A stretch of 64,000 bases of DNA from Photobacterium pectinilyticum (GTDB lineage: Bacteria; Pseudomonadota; Gammaproteobacteria; Enterobacterales; Vibrionaceae), in assembly GCF_024357955.1 (NCBI RefSeq), contig NZ_JANEYT010000015.1, forward strand, positions 1-64,000, written 5' to 3'. Made by a program: the position numbers and the translations under genes. The notes under the pieces are model-generated. The model searched no databases and was not told where the DNA came from. It was given only the letters and a program-made list of their open reading frames with translations. Shown here piece after piece: positions 26,741 through 36,843 of the stretch. How positions within the stretch are numbered: the stretch's first letter is position 1; each line of letters starts with the position of its first letter.

Positions 26741-27919
26741 ATGACCGATGCGATTCGTAAATTCTTAAAACTAGAATCTGCTGGTGGGATTATCCTGATC
26801 ATCGCGGCAGCAGTGGCCATGTTGATAGCAAACTCTCCGTTGCAGGATTTATATAACGGCACTCTGCACACTTATGTTGCAGGCTTATCTATTTCCCATT
26901 GGATCAACGACGGCCTGATGGCGGTGTTTTTCCTGCTTATTGGCTTGGAAGTCAAGCGTGAGTTAATTGAAGGGGCACTAAACACTAAGGAAAAAGCGAT
27001 TTTCCCAGCGATTGCAGCTGTCGGTGGTATGATTGCACCCGCATTGGTCTATGTGCTTTTTAACTTTTCTGATCCGTTGGCGATACAAGGCTGGGCTATT
27101 CCGGCTGCAACAGATATTGCTTTCGCTTTGGGTATCATGGCCCTGCTTGGTAGTCGTGTGCCGGTAACTCTGAAGGTCTTTTTATTGGCACTGGCCATTA
27201 TCGATGATCTTGGTGTTATCGTGATCATTGCCCTGTTCTATAGCAGCGATCTGTCAACCTTGGCGTTGGCTGTGGCTTTTGCGGCAACAGCAGCTCTGTT
27301 TGTCATGAATGCTAGAAATGTTACCAAGGTGTCCTGGTACGTGGTGGTTGGTTTGATCCTTTGGGTCAGCGTGCTTAAATCTGGTGTCCACGCAACGCTG
27401 GCGGGTGTCGTAATGGGCTTTGCTATTCCGCTATCCGGTGAAAATGGTTTATCGGATGAGCATTCACCGCTCAAAAAAATGGAGCATGCCCTCCATCCGT
27501 ATGTCGCATTCCTGATCCTGCCGCTGTTCGCTTTTGCCAATGCTGGGATCTCGCTAGAAGGGGTCTCTTTGTCTGGCCTGACATCGATGTTACCACTGGG
27601 TATCGCCCTTGGCCTGATGATTGGCAAGCCGCTAGGTATCTTCACCGCTAGTTACTTGGCGATTAAAGCCGGGATGGCTACTATGCCGGAAGGTATTGGA
27701 TTTAGGCAGATTTTTTCGGTGTCAGTACTGTGTGGTATTGGTTTTACCATGTCCATCTTCATTTCGTCGCTGGCCTTTGTCGGTGCACCAGAGGATTTCA
27801 GTACCTACTCTCGTCTAGGGATTTTGTTGGGGTCGACGATATCAGCTGTAGTGGGGTACATGATGCTAAGCCGTTCGTTGCCTAGCGCTGTTGCCAAGGA
27901 AAACGGAGGTGTAATATGA
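26741..27919 (+). CDS. nhaA: Na+/H+ antiporter NhaA
   Basis: A 392-residue electrogenic Na+(Li+)/H+ antiporter of the inner membrane, central to sodium tolerance and alkaline pH homeostasis. The ion-binding Asp pair is [11 protein letters not shown] (Asp155-Asp156, equal to 163-164 in E. coli), and [19 protein letters not shown] and the [10 protein letters not shown] segment are intact. The frame opens at 26714; the ATG at 26741 with AAGGAG ten bases before is chosen. Its stop overlaps the start of a small secreted protein by four bases; nhaR lies downstream. Confidence 0.96.
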   Translation: MTDAIRKFLKLESAGGIILIIAAAVAMLIANSPLQDLYNGTLHTYVAGLSISHWINDGLMAVFFLLIGLEVKRELIEGALNTKEKAIFPAIAAVGGMIAPALVYVLFNFSDPLAIQGWAIPAATDIAFALGIMALLGSRVPVTLKVFLLALAIIDDLGVIVIIALFYSSDLSTLALAVAFAATAALFVMNARNVTKVSWYVVVGLILWVSVLKSGVHATLAGVVMGFAIPLSGENGLSDEHSPLKKMEHALHPYVAFLILPLFAFANAGISLEGVSLSGLTSMLPLGIALGLMIGKPLGIFTASYLAIKAGMATMPEGIGFRQIFSVSVLCGIGFTMSIFISSLAFVGAPEDFSTYSRLGILLGSTISAVVGYMMLSRSLPSAVAKENGGVI

Positions 27920-28212
27920 AACGCGCATTGATTGTTGTTGGGATCATGATGTCAACTTCAGTGATGGCTGTGCCAGATTATCAAAACTGTAACCAAGACA
28001 GTAGCTCTGACATCTGTCAGGCTTACCTGGCTGGTTTGAACCAAGCTAAGTCGGCAGCTGAGACCACGGCTATGGCTGAAAGCGACAGCGCATTCCGCTC
28101 CAGGGCTCTTGAGCAGCGGGTTGGTGAGCGCTATCGAAAAATGACATCGATTGAGCAGAAAAAATATTCAACTACCGAGCAACAAACATTTTTTTTGATA
28201 GATGAAAACTGA
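27916..28212 (+). CDS. Small secreted protein overlapping nhaA
   Basis: This 98-residue protein starts inside the nhaA stop (ATGA overlap at 27916-27919), with GGAGG at 27905-27909 inside nhaA as its ribosome site, so the two are translationally coupled. A signal peptide is clear ([20 protein letters not shown], cleavage after SVMA near residue 18), predicting a periplasmic product. The mature part has two Cys ([10 protein letters not shown]) that could form a disulfide, then a charged helical stretch with glutamines. I recognise no family. Coupling to nhaA suggests a role linked to the antiporter or envelope under Na+ stress, which is inference. Confidence 0.8.
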   Translation: MKRALIVVGIMMSTSVMAVPDYQNCNQDSSSDICQAYLAGLNQAKSAAETTAMAESDSAFRSRALEQRVGERYRKMTSIEQKKYSTTEQQTFFLIDEN

Positions 28213-28258
28213 ATAAGTGTAATATTTCATTTGTGAATGATTGATTACGGTTGAAGCG

Positions 28259-28300
28259 CCCAGAAGCTAAGCGTAAGCTGACTTCTGGGTTTTTTATTTT
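28259..28300 (+). terminator. nhaA operon terminator
   Basis: CCCAGAAG (28259-28266) and CTTCTGGG (28282-28289), followed by TTTTTTATTTTT. Confidence 0.85.
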
Positions 28301-28312
28301 TAAGGCAGTCGA

Positions 28313-28415
28313 ATTTCCAATCAGTATTTTGGTAACTTGACGACGTTACCGTAAACTCTTCTTGTACTCGGCTACTCAACCTCTACGTTGGCCCTTGCCC
28401 ATCCCGATTGGAAAT
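28313..28415 (+). promoter_or_regulatory. Long-range stem in the nhaR leader
   Basis: ATTTCCAATC (28313-28322) is perfectly complementary to GATTGGAAAT (28406-28415), enclosing GGTAAC-N8-GTTACC (28332-28351). The 3' arm ends 30 bases before the nhaR ATG, so a structured 5' UTR or a pair of operator half-sites is possible. Confidence 0.4.
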
Positions 28416-28445
28416 ACACATGCATATGGAAAATGGTTGCTAAAC

Positions 28446-29336
28446 ATGTCTCACCTTAACTACAACCACCTTTATTATTTTTGGATGGTCTGCAAGCAGG
28501 GCTCGGTTACCAAAGCTGCCGATGCGTTGTTTTTGGCCCCACAGACGGTTACCGGACAGATCAGAGCGCTGGAAGAGCGCCTCAAAGGTAAATTGACCAA
28601 ACGGGTTGGCCGTAATATCGAACCGACCGAACTGGGTCAGCTGGTTTTCAAGTATGCCGATAAGATGTTCGATCTTAGTTACGAAATGCTGGATATCGTC
28701 AACTACACCCAGCGCGAGAATCTGCTGCTGGAAGTGGGTGTCGCTGATGCACTGTCAAAACGCCTGGTCAGCAAGGTCTTGATGGAGGGCTTGCCGGAAG
28801 ATGAGCGTATTCACCTGCGCTGTTATGAATCAACCCATGAAATGTTGCTAGAGCAGCTATCACAGCACAAGCTGGATATGATTCTGTCTGACTGTCCGGT
28901 GGACTCTACCCAGAGCCCAGGCCTATACAGTAAGAAGCTGGGGGAGTCGACGATGAGCTTCTTTTGTACCGATCCGGATAAGCCGCTGAACTTCCCTGCT
29001 TGCATAGAGGATTACAAGTTGCTGATCCCGGGCCGGCGTACGGCAATGGGGCGTAAGCTTATCCATTGGTTCGATCAGATGGGTATTACACCGAATATCC
29101 TTGGTGAATTTGATGATGCCGCCTTGATGAAAGCGTTTGGCTTGTATCAGCAGTCGATGTTCGTTGCGCCGTCGATTTATGCCGCAGAGCTGGAAGATAC
29201 CAGCCACAATATCCGCGAGGTGAAGCGGGTGAAGGAAATTCGCGAAGAATACTACGTGATTTTCGCTGAACGGATGATCATGCACCCAGCGGTTAAGCGG
29301 ATATGTGAGGCAGACTTTAGGAAACTGTTTAAATAA
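28446..29336 (+). CDS. nhaR: LysR-type regulator NhaR
   Basis: A 296-residue LysR-family activator (E. coli NhaR 301) that induces nhaA in response to Na+. The N-terminal winged helix is distinctive, [44 protein letters not shown], of which the first 18 residues identify NhaR rather than a generic LysR protein; the effector domain follows from about residue 90. The upstream frame opens at 28362, but homology starts at ATG 28446. No good ribosome site precedes it, so translation may be weak or controlled by the leader stem. Confidence 0.93.
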   Translation: MSHLNYNHLYYFWMVCKQGSVTKAADALFLAPQTVTGQIRALEERLKGKLTKRVGRNIEPTELGQLVFKYADKMFDLSYEMLDIVNYTQRENLLLEVGVADALSKRLVSKVLMEGLPEDERIHLRCYESTHEMLLEQLSQHKLDMILSDCPVDSTQSPGLYSKKLGESTMSFFCTDPDKPLNFPACIEDYKLLIPGRRTAMGRKLIHWFDQMGITPNILGEFDDAALMKAFGLYQQSMFVAPSIYAAELEDTSHNIREVKRVKEIREEYYVIFAERMIMHPAVKRICEADFRKLFK

Positions 29337-29396
29337 GGTTGCATTTTTGTTCGTTTGATTCAAATATCCATACTGTGTGCTAGAAAACCACCTTTA

Positions 29397-29424
29397 AATT
29401 AAGTACATTAGCGTTAACTTAATT
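29397..29424. promoter_or_regulatory. Palindrome upstream of hlyU (possible operator)
   Basis: AATTAAGT (29397-29404) and ACTTAATT (29417-29424) are perfect inverted repeats, 12 bp apart, ending 16 bases before the hlyU ATG. ArsR-family repressors bind AT-rich dyads like this, so autoregulation is plausible. Confidence 0.45.
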
Positions 29425-29440
29425 GACAGGTGGTAGCAGT

Positions 29441-29737
29441 ATGGAACTACAGCAAATGGAGCAAAATGCCCCTAAAGCCGTAGCTCTGCTAAAAGCAATG
29501 GCCAACGAGCGACGTTTATTTATCCTGTGTTACTTGCTGGAAGAAGAAATGTCGGTTGGTATGATGAGTGAGCGACTGGGGCTTAGCCAATCAGCGCTAT
29601 CGCAGCATCTGGCCTGGTTGCGGCGTGATGGCCTGGTAGAGACAAGGAAGGTTGCTCAGACGGTCTATTATCGCCTCAAGAGCGATGAGGTCAAAGCGAT
29701 GATACAGTTGTTACACAAGATGTATTGCGGGACCTGA
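29441..29737 (+). CDS. hlyU: ArsR-family transcription regulator HlyU
   Basis: A 98-residue winged-helix protein that agrees closely with Vibrio cholerae HlyU: KAVALLKAMANERRLFIL, LSQSALSQHLAWLRRDGLV and AQTVYYRLKSDEVKAMI. In Vibrio, HlyU counter-silences H-NS at hemolysin and RTX genes and responds to thiol oxidation; the two redox cysteines (Cys38 and Cys104 of V. cholerae) are kept as Cys30 and Cys96. No metal-binding Cys set of true ArsR is present. ATG 29441 follows AGGTGG at 29428-29433. Targets are not in the window. Confidence 0.9.
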   Translation: MELQQMEQNAPKAVALLKAMANERRLFILCYLLEEEMSVGMMSERLGLSQSALSQHLAWLRRDGLVETRKVAQTVYYRLKSDEVKAMIQLLHKMYCGT

Positions 29738-29766
29738 CAGTGCAGCAATTGTTGAGAGGCAGATAT

Positions 29767-29795
29767 AAAAAAACCGGCTTACGCCGGTTTTTTTA
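29767..29795. terminator. Bidirectional terminator hlyU/rpsT
   Basis: AAACCGGC-TTAC-GCCGGTTT flanked by A-run and T-run between the convergent genes. Confidence 0.9.
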
Positions 29796-29814
29796 TCGAA
29801 ATCATAAACTCAAA

Positions 29815-30075
29815 TTAAAGAGCTTTGATTTTAGCAGCTAGACGAGCTTTATGACGTGCAGCTTTGTTTTTGTGGATCAGGCCTTTAGTAGCCATGCGGT
29901 CCATAACAGGTTGCATTTCATTGAAAGCTTGAGTAGCAGCTTCTTTGTTGCCCGCTTCGATAGCAGCAATAACTTTCTTGAAGAAAGTACGCATCATAGA
30001 ACGACGGCTAGCGTTGTGCTGGCGACGTTTTTCTGAAGTGATCGCACGTTTCTTAGCAGATTTGATGTTAGCCAA
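29815..30075 (-). CDS. rpsT: 30S ribosomal protein S20
   Basis: An 86-residue, lysine/arginine-rich helical protein binding 16S rRNA early in 30S assembly. The start [31 protein letters not shown] is the S20 signature (first 18 residues shown suffice) and the full length matches the family. Codon use is that of a highly expressed gene. It is divergent from murJ, as in E. coli, and has its own promoter. In E. coli rpsT translation is autoregulated; nothing in this short leader proves it here. Confidence 0.97.
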   Translation of the reverse strand: MANIKSAKKRAITSEKRRQHNASRRSMMRTFFKKVIAAIEAGNKEAATQAFNEMQPVMDRMATKGLIHKNKAARHKARLAAKIKAL

Positions 30076-30120
30076 GGGTATAACTCCAAAACTTGGTACG
30101 GTGACATTTTAAGGCCGAGG

Positions 30121-30149
30121 ACTATGCCTCTTTTGCCCGTGATTGTCAA
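30121..30149 (-). promoter_or_regulatory. rpsT promoter
   Basis: On the minus strand TTGACA (plus 30144-30149), 17-bp spacer, CATAGT (plus 30121-30126). It lies 46 bp before the rpsT start. Confidence 0.65.
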
Positions 30150-30282
30150 ATGATTTGTGCAAATAACCGCCTAACCAATTGAATTGGCACTTGCGGAATA
30201 ACACGGTTAATATGGCGGCAGATTTTACCAGCATTTGGCTACGGAAGTCACCTTTTGGGGCCATCTTTATGAGGTTTTTTTT

Positions 30283-31842
30283 GTGAGCAAGCGTCTTTTG
30301 CGCTCAGGACTGATTGTCAGCACCATGACATTGGTCTCTCGGGTACTTGGTTTAGTGCGAGATGTGGTGGTCGCCAACCTGATGGGGGCCGGTGCTGCGG
30401 CCGATGTTTTCTTCTTTGCCAATAAGATCCCTAACTTCCTGCGGCGGCTGTTCGCCGAGGGAGCCTTTTCCCAAGCCTTTGTCCCTGTTCTGACTGAATA
30501 CCATGCCTCTGGTGAGGTAGACCGTACCCGCCAGTTGATAGCGAGGGCATCGGGTACCTTGGGGATGATTGTTTCTATTGTTACCTTGCTGGGCATATTG
30601 GGTTCGGGCGTTGTGACAGCCTTATTCGGGGCGGGTTGGTTTCTCGATTGGCTCAACGATGGGCCCTCGGCGCCGAAGTTCGAGTTGGCTAGCTTGTTGC
30701 TGAAAATCACGTTTCCATATTTGTGGTTTATTACTTTTGTCGCGCTGTCGGGGGCGATCCTCAACACGCTGGGCAAATTTGCCGTTTCCTCCTTTACCCC
30801 GGTTTTTCTTAATGTCGCCATCATTGGTTGTGCTTGGTTCGTATCACCGAATTTGAGCCAGCCAGAAATTGGTTTGGCGCTAGGGGTATTCTTAGGGGGG
30901 CTGATCCAGTTCTTGTTCCAGCTGCCCTTCCTATATAAAGAAGGCATGCTGGTGAAACCCAAGTGGGGATGGCATGACCCAGGTGTGGTGAAGATCCGCA
31001 CCCTGATGATCCCAGCACTGTTCGGTGTTTCTGTCAGTCAAATCAATCTGTTGTTTGATACCTTTATAGCCAGTTTCCTCGCTACCGGCTCGATCAGTTG
31101 GTTGTATTACTCCGATCGTTTGCTGGAGTTTCCGCTTGGCCTGTTCGGTATTGCTATTGCCACGGTGATCTTGCCTGCGCTGTCACGCAAGCATGTTGAT
31201 CAAAGTCCGGAGCAATTTGCCCATACTATGGACTGGGGGGTACGCATGGTGCTGCTGCTCGGTCTCCCGGCAATGCTCGGTTTGATGGTACTGGCCAAGC
31301 CGATGTTGATGGTGCTGTTTATGCGTGGCGAGTTCAGCCCTAACGATGTTCATCAGGCGTCGATGTCTTTGTTGGCCTATGCGTCCGGCTTACTTAACTT
31401 TATGCTGATTAAGGTGTTGGCTCCGGGCTACTACGCAAGGCAAGACACTAAGACTCCGGTGAAGTTCGGTATTGTCGCTATGATCACCAATATGTTCTTC
31501 AATGCCATTTTCGCTTATTTCTACGGTTACGTCGGTCTGGCGATGGCTACCGCATTGTCGGCGTTGGTCAATGCGGCGCTGCTGTACCGCGGTTTGCACA
31601 TGACTGGCGTCTATAAAGTGACAGCCGAGACCCTATGGTTTGTTATCCGCCTTGTCATTGCCGGTGCTGTAATGGCCGGTGCACTGCTGTGGTTATTGCC
31701 TGGCATGGCCGTCTGGCTGGAATGGAGCTTCCTGAACCGGGCGATGTGGTTGGCTGGGTTGATCGGCGTAGGTGCTGGCGTTTATCTGGTGGCTGTCATG
31801 CTGATGGGGATTCGCCCCCGTCACCTGCGTGCAGCCAGTTAA
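30283..31842 (+). CDS. murJ: Lipid II flippase MurJ
   Basis: MurJ (MviN) moves lipid II across the inner membrane for peptidoglycan synthesis. The 519-residue protein has about 14 hydrophobic segments; VSRVLGLVRDVVVANLMGAG contains the essential cavity Arg, and NFLRRLFAEGAFSQAFVPVL is a family hallmark. The frame opens at 30235, but GTG 30283, with GAGG at 30271-30274, gives the Vibrio-type start (SKRLLRSGLIVSTMTL). It precedes ribF, the usual order rpsT/murJ-ribF-ileS-lspA. Confidence 0.95.
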   Translation: MSKRLLRSGLIVSTMTLVSRVLGLVRDVVVANLMGAGAAADVFFFANKIPNFLRRLFAEGAFSQAFVPVLTEYHASGEVDRTRQLIARASGTLGMIVSIVTLLGILGSGVVTALFGAGWFLDWLNDGPSAPKFELASLLLKITFPYLWFITFVALSGAILNTLGKFAVSSFTPVFLNVAIIGCAWFVSPNLSQPEIGLALGVFLGGLIQFLFQLPFLYKEGMLVKPKWGWHDPGVVKIRTLMIPALFGVSVSQINLLFDTFIASFLATGSISWLYYSDRLLEFPLGLFGIAIATVILPALSRKHVDQSPEQFAHTMDWGVRMVLLLGLPAMLGLMVLAKPMLMVLFMRGEFSPNDVHQASMSLLAYASGLLNFMLIKVLAPGYYARQDTKTPVKFGIVAMITNMFFNAIFAYFYGYVGLAMATALSALVNAALLYRGLHMTGVYKVTAETLWFVIRLVIAGAVMAGALLWLLPGMAVWLEWSFLNRAMWLAGLIGVGAGVYLVAVMLMGIRPRHLRAAS

Positions 31843-31856
31843 CCAAGCCGAAAGAG

Positions 31857-31928
31857 CCAGCGAGAGGTGATAAATCACTGATAAAATCTCGCTGGTTGAT
31901 GCATAAGGCAGGGGTTTGGGTATATAAT
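31857..31928 (+). promoter_or_regulatory. Hairpin and -10 element before ribF
   Basis: CCAGCGAGA (31857-31865) pairs with TCTCGCTGG (31887-31895), with an inner GTGA/TCAC stem, and lacks a T-run. A perfect TATAAT (31923-31928) lies 38 bases before the ribF start without a clear -35. Confidence 0.5.
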
Positions 31929-31965
31929 CCGTCAGTTTTTCACTCTGCGAAAATGAACTTGACGC

Positions 31966-32937
31966 ATGGAATTGATCCGAGGAATACATAATATCCAGCC
32001 AAGGCACCGCGGTTGCGTGCTAACGATTGGTAATTTTGATGGTGTTCACCTAGGTCACCAGGCAGTGCTTAGCAATGTCATGGCCAAGGCGAAGGAGCTG
32101 GGCTGTCCGGCGACAGTCATGAGCTTTGAACCCCAACCTCAGGAACTGTTTGCTGGTGATGACGCACCAGCTCGACTAACTCGCTTTCGCGACAAGTACT
32201 TACGCTTAAAAGCGCAAGGCTTGGCGCGTTTTCTGTGCGTGAATTTCAATCACCATTTTGCCAGCCTGTCGGCACAAGATTTTGTCCGCCGCTTGTTGGT
32301 TGAGCAATTGGGTGTTAAGTTTCTGGTAGTTGGTGACGATTTTCGTTTCGGCAAAGGTCGCAGCGGGAACTTCGCCATGTTGCAAGCGGCTGGTAAAGAA
32401 TATGGCTTTACGGTTGTGAGTACTCAGAGTTTCTGTGTCTCCGAGCAGCGTGTCAGCAGTACCGCTATCCGTCAGGCTTTGGCCGACGATCAGCTTGAGC
32501 TGGCAGAGTCCATGCTAGGGCGCCCGTTCAGTATTAGCGGACGTGTCTCCCATGGTAGAAAATTAGGACGGACTATCGGGTTCCCGACAGCCAACGTCCC
32601 ACTAAAACGCCGGGTCTCACCGGTTTCTGGCGTTTATGCCGTCGAAGTCCACGGCGTGGCCGATACACCGCTTGCCGGGGTGGCCAATGTCGGTCGACGA
32701 CCGACAGTAAATGGTGTGCGCCGCCAACTGGAAGTGCACCTATTTGATTTCCAATCTGATCTCTACGGGACCCAGATTGACGTCGTGTTATGCCATAAGC
32801 TGCGCGACGAGATAAAATTTGAATCATTTGATGCGTTGAAAGCACAAATCGAGCGTGATGCCCAGTCAGCACGGGTGTGGCTGACTGAGCGTAATAATGT
32901 CCAACTTCGCCCAAGTAACGGAATCGAGAATCAATGA
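31966..32937 (+). CDS. ribF: Bifunctional riboflavin kinase/FMN adenylyltransferase
   Basis: RibF converts riboflavin to FMN and FAD. The N-terminal nucleotidyltransferase domain (about 1-185) shows the [14 protein letters not shown] motif and [10 protein letters not shown]; the C-terminal riboflavin-kinase domain shows [11 protein letters not shown] and RRPTVNG. Length 323 is normal. Its stop overlaps the ileS start (ATGA, 32934-32937), so ribF, ileS and lspA form one translationally coupled operon as in E. coli. Confidence 0.96.
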   Translation: MELIRGIHNIQPRHRGCVLTIGNFDGVHLGHQAVLSNVMAKAKELGCPATVMSFEPQPQELFAGDDAPARLTRFRDKYLRLKAQGLARFLCVNFNHHFASLSAQDFVRRLLVEQLGVKFLVVGDDFRFGKGRSGNFAMLQAAGKEYGFTVVSTQSFCVSEQRVSSTAIRQALADDQLELAESMLGRPFSISGRVSHGRKLGRTIGFPTANVPLKRRVSPVSGVYAVEVHGVADTPLAGVANVGRRPTVNGVRRQLEVHLFDFQSDLYGTQIDVVLCHKLRDEIKFESFDALKAQIERDAQSARVWLTERNNVQLRPSNGIENQ

Positions 32938-35765
32938 GCGACTATAAAGATACCCTGAACCTGCCTGAAACAGGGTTTCCGATGCGAGGCAACCTAGCTC
33001 AGCGTGAGCCTGCAATGCTTAAGCGTTGGTACGATGAAGATCTTTACGGTGAAATTCGTAAAGCCAAGAAGGGTAAAAAATCCTTCGTACTGCACGATGG
33101 CCCTCCATATGCCAACGGTGATATTCACATTGGTCACGCGCTAAACAAGATTCTTAAAGACATTATTATTAAGTCAAAGACTCTGTCTGGCTTTGATGCG
33201 CCATACATTCCTGGTTGGGATTGTCACGGTCTTCCTATCGAACTGATGGTAGAGAAGAAAGTCGGCAAGCCGGGCCAGAAGGTAACGGCTGCGGAATTCC
33301 GTGAAAAGTGCCGTACTTATGCTGCCGGTCAGGTTGAAGGCCAGAAAGAAAGCTTTATGCGTCTGGGCGTACTGGGGGAGTGGGATAAGCCATACCGTAC
33401 TATGGACTTTGGCACCGAAGCCAACATTATCCGCTCGCTAGGTAAAATTGCCGATCAGGGTCACCTGCTTAAAGGCTTCAAGCCCGTTCACTGGTGTACT
33501 GATTGTGGCTCTGCACTGGCAGAAGCGGAAGTAGAATACAAAGATAAAGTCTCGCCTTCTATCGATGTTCGCTTTAAAGCGGCTGATGAAGCAGCAACTG
33601 TTGCGAAATTCCAGTGTGCTGATGGCCATACCGGTGAAGGCGATATCTCTATCGTGATCTGGACCACGACACCTTGGACCTTGCCAGCAAACCGTGCTGT
33701 TGCGGTTCGTGACGATCTGGAATACGTACTTATTCAGGTTGAAGGTGAGAAGAAAGAGCGTCTGATCGTAGCGGCTGAGCTAGCGAAAGATGTCCTAGAC
33801 CGTGCGGGAATCGAACACTTCCACAACCTAGGTTTCTGTAAAGGTGCTGATCTGGAGTTGATGCAATTCAACCACCCGTTCTACAGCTTTAACGTACCGG
33901 TGATCCTAGGCGATCACGTAACGACTGAATCTGGTACGGGTTGTGTACACACCGCACCAGGCCACGGCCAGGAAGACTTCGCGGTAGGCCAGAAATACGG
34001 CCTAGAAGTGGCGAACCCTGTTGGTAGCAACGGTGTTTACCTGCCAGATACCGAGCTATTTGCCGGTCAGCATGTATTCAAAGCGAATGATGCCGTTGTT
34101 GAAACCTTGAAAGAACACGGTGCGCTATTGCATCACCACGCTTACGAGCACAGCTACCCGCACTGCTGGCGCCACAAGACGCCAATCATCTTCCGTGCGA
34201 CTCCTCAGTGGTTCATCTCGATGGATCAGGCTGGTCTGCGTGCGAAAGCGTTGGAAGAAATTAAAGCTGTAGAGTGGATGCCTGAATGGGGCCAGAGCCG
34301 TATCGAAGGTATGGTTGAAGGTCGTCCTGAGTGGTGTATCTCTCGCCAGCGTACTTGGGGTGTGCCAATTGCCCTGTTCGTTCACAAAGAAACGCAAGAT
34401 CTACACCCGAACAGCGCAGAGCTGATCGAGAAAGTCGCGCAGCTTGTTGAGCAGAAAGGCATCCAAGCTTGGTGGGACCTTGATCTAGCAGACGTCATGA
34501 GCGAAGACGATGCGGTTAAGTACGAGAAAGTACTTGATACCTTGGACGTATGGTTCGACTCGGGTGTGACTCACTTCTCGGTCGTTGATAGCCGCGAAGA
34601 ATACAACGGCAACAGTGCCGATCTATACCTTGAAGGTTCTGATCAGCACCGTGGTTGGTTCCAATCGTCCCTGATTTCGTCGGTAGCGATGAAAGGTGTC
34701 GCGCCATACAAACAAGTACTGACCCACGGCTTCGTGGTTGATGGCCAGGGCCGTAAGATGTCGAAATCTATCGGTAACGTTGTTGCGCCGAAAGATGTAA
34801 CCAACAAGCTAGGTGCCGATATCCTGCGTCTGTGGGTTGCGTCAACGGACTACACTGGTGAAGTGGCTGTATCTGACGAGATCTTGAAGCGTTCAGCTGA
34901 TGCTTACCGCCGTATCCGTAACACGTCACGTTTCTTCTTGGCGAACCTAAGCGGATTCAACCCAGAAACTGACCTGGTTGCCCCAGAAGAGATGGTCGCA
35001 CTGGATCGCTGGGCTGTAGGCCGTGCAATGGCTGCGCAGGAAGAAATCATCAAAGCATATGATGAGTACAACCTGCATACTGTTACCCAGCGCCTGATGC
35101 AGTTCTGCTCGGTTGAAATGGGTTCTTTCTACCTGGATGTGATTAAAGATCGCCAGTACACAGCAAAACAAGGTGGCCATGCGCAGCGCAGCTGTCAGAC
35201 CGCACTATACTACATCGTAGAAGCCTTGGTTCGCTGGATGGCGCCTATCATGTCGTTCACGGCCGATGAGATCTGGAACGAAATGCCAGGCCAGCGCGAT
35301 AAATTCGTGTTTACCGGTGAGTGGTTCGAAGGACTATTCGGTCTCGCAGAAGGCGAAGCGCTGAACAACGAGTTCTGGGCTGAAATCCAGACCGTGCGTG
35401 GTGCGGTGAACAAACTGCTTGAAGGCGCACGTAAAGACAAAGTGATTGGTGGTGCACTGCAGGCTGAAATTACGCTGCACGCGTCGGAAGCATTGGCTGC
35501 CAAGCTGAACAAGCTGGAAGATGAACTGCGTTTTGTTCTGCTAACATCAAAAGCAGAAGTCGTTGTTGCTGACAGCAAGCCAGAAGGCGCACAAGAAACT
35601 GACGTTGACGGTCTGTTTGTGACTGTTTCAGCGTCTGAAGCAGCGAAGTGTGACCGTTGCTGGCACCACGTTGCCGATGTTGGCACTATCGAAGGCCACG
35701 AAGAAGTGTGTGGTCGCTGTGTCAGCAATGTCGAAGGTGAAGGTGAAGAGCGTAAGTTTGCCTAA
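32934..35765 (+). CDS. ileS: Isoleucyl-tRNA synthetase
   Basis: A 943-residue class Ia synthetase. HIGH is at 65-68 ([11 protein letters not shown]) and KMSKS at 608-612; the editing domain (CP1), with [12 protein letters not shown], occupies about 200-390. The C-terminal zinc-binding cysteines (CDRCWHH and CGRC) are intact, marking the bacterial, mupirocin-sensitive subtype by family. It overlaps ribF by four bases and lspA by one. Confidence 0.97.
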   Translation: MSDYKDTLNLPETGFPMRGNLAQREPAMLKRWYDEDLYGEIRKAKKGKKSFVLHDGPPYANGDIHIGHALNKILKDIIIKSKTLSGFDAPYIPGWDCHGLPIELMVEKKVGKPGQKVTAAEFREKCRTYAAGQVEGQKESFMRLGVLGEWDKPYRTMDFGTEANIIRSLGKIADQGHLLKGFKPVHWCTDCGSALAEAEVEYKDKVSPSIDVRFKAADEAATVAKFQCADGHTGEGDISIVIWTTTPWTLPANRAVAVRDDLEYVLIQVEGEKKERLIVAAELAKDVLDRAGIEHFHNLGFCKGADLELMQFNHPFYSFNVPVILGDHVTTESGTGCVHTAPGHGQEDFAVGQKYGLEVANPVGSNGVYLPDTELFAGQHVFKANDAVVETLKEHGALLHHHAYEHSYPHCWRHKTPIIFRATPQWFISMDQAGLRAKALEEIKAVEWMPEWGQSRIEGMVEGRPEWCISRQRTWGVPIALFVHKETQDLHPNSAELIEKVAQLVEQKGIQAWWDLDLADVMSEDDAVKYEKVLDTLDVWFDSGVTHFSVVDSREEYNGNSADLYLEGSDQHRGWFQSSLISSVAMKGVAPYKQVLTHGFVVDGQGRKMSKSIGNVVAPKDVTNKLGADILRLWVASTDYTGEVAVSDEILKRSADAYRRIRNTSRFFLANLSGFNPETDLVAPEEMVALDRWAVGRAMAAQEEIIKAYDEYNLHTVTQRLMQFCSVEMGSFYLDVIKDRQYTAKQGGHAQRSCQTALYYIVEALVRWMAPIMSFTADEIWNEMPGQRDKFVFTGEWFEGLFGLAEGEALNNEFWAEIQTVRGAVNKLLEGARKDKVIGGALQAEITLHASEALAAKLNKLEDELRFVLLTSKAEVVVADSKPEGAQETDVDGLFVTVSASEAAKCDRCWHHVADVGTIEGHEEVCGRCVSNVEGEGEERKFA

Positions 35766-36301
35766 TGAGTAAGTTATCGTCTGAGAACAGACTATCGCTG
35801 AAACAATCTGGGGTTCGCTGGCTATGGCTGGCGGCTCTGGTCTTTGTTATTGATATCGCCAGCAAGTTGCTGGTGATGAATACAATGGAATACGGTTGGC
35901 CAAACCGTATTGAGCTGCTGCCATTCTTTAACTTGCTGTATGTGCATAATACAGGTGCGGCATTTAGCTTTCTGAGTGATGCTGGCGGTTGGCAGCGTTG
36001 GTTGTTCGCGGCGATAGCCCTCGGGGTTTGTGCCATGTTGATGTTCTGGATGCGAAAGCTTCCGGCAAGCCACAAGCTCGCGAATGTCTCCTATGCCCTG
36101 ATCATTGGCGGCGCGTTGGGTAACCTGTTTGATCGCTTATACCATGGCTTTGTCGTCGACTTCTTGGACTTTTATGTGGGTACCTACCACTGGCCAGCCT
36201 TTAATATCGCTGATATGGGGATATGTATTGGTGCCGGATTGATCATCCTCGAAGGTTTTCTGTCTGACAAAGACAAAAAGAAGCAAACCGTCAAACACTA
36301 G
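35765..36301 (+). CDS. lspA: Lipoprotein signal peptidase LspA
   Basis: Signal peptidase II, cleaving diacylglyceryl prolipoproteins. A 178-residue protein with four membrane segments; the catalytic Asp pair lies in [20 protein letters not shown] and [13 protein letters not shown]. The first base of its ATG is the last base of the ileS stop. Slightly longer than E. coli LspA (164), with extra N-terminal residues. It ends the operon at a strong hairpin. Confidence 0.96.
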   Translation: MSKLSSENRLSLKQSGVRWLWLAALVFVIDIASKLLVMNTMEYGWPNRIELLPFFNLLYVHNTGAAFSFLSDAGGWQRWLFAAIALGVCAMLMFWMRKLPASHKLANVSYALIIGGALGNLFDRLYHGFVVDFLDFYVGTYHWPAFNIADMGICIGAGLIILEGFLSDKDKKKQTVKH

Positions 36302-36322
36302 CCTTGCCTGAGCTTATAACCC

Positions 36323-36358
36323 AAAGCGCCGCCCGTTGATACGGGCGGCGCTTTGTTG
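36323..36358 (+). terminator. lspA terminator
   Basis: AAAGCGCCGCCCG-TTGATA-CGGGCGGCGCTTT, a very stable 13-bp stem, though the T-run is interrupted (TTTGTTGTT). Confidence 0.75.
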
Positions 36359-36396
36359 TTAAATGGGCGGATAAAATATTCTAGAAGGGATCCTAC

Positions 36397-36831
36397 ATGC
36401 CGGTTATTACGGAAAGCAGTGAAGTTCTTATGCATTTTGCCATCAAGCTAGAAGATGGTTCTGTGGCAGATTCAACCCAGTCGATGGGCAAACCGGCAAA
36501 ATTTACCATGGGAGATGGCAGCCTGACCGATAATTTCGAAAAATGCTTGCTGGGGTTGGCTCTGGGGCAGAAAAGCAGCTTCGATCTTGCGCCTGAAGAC
36601 GCGTTCGGCTTACCCAATCCTGATAATATCCACCATGTTGACCGTACCAAATTTGGTACTGATGCCCCTGCCGAAGTCGGCAACATTATCGCCTTTGCCG
36701 GACCTGATGGCAGTGATATCCCGGGCATTATTACGGAAGTTCTCGGTGATTCTGTGACCGTTGATTTCAACCACCCGCTAGCAGGGCAGCGTGTGACTTT
36801 CGACGTGGAAGTCGTTGCCATTGAAAACTAA
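36397..36831 (+). CDS. fkpB: FKBP-type peptidyl-prolyl isomerase FkpB (SlpA-like)
   Basis: A 144-residue cytosolic SlyD-like PPIase with an inserted IF domain. N-terminal LHFAIKLEDGSVADST-type opening, PAKFTMGDG and ALGQKSSFDLAPEDAFG are family hallmarks; the SlyD His-rich tail is absent, so it is FkpB rather than SlyD. It precedes ispH with 12 bases between them, the conserved fkpB-ispH pair. ATG 36397 follows AGAAGGGAT. Confidence 0.94.
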   Translation: MPVITESSEVLMHFAIKLEDGSVADSTQSMGKPAKFTMGDGSLTDNFEKCLLGLALGQKSSFDLAPEDAFGLPNPDNIHHVDRTKFGTDAPAEVGNIIAFAGPDGSDIPGIITEVLGDSVTVDFNHPLAGQRVTFDVEVVAIEN

Positions 36832-36843
36832 GAGTCGTTAGCA

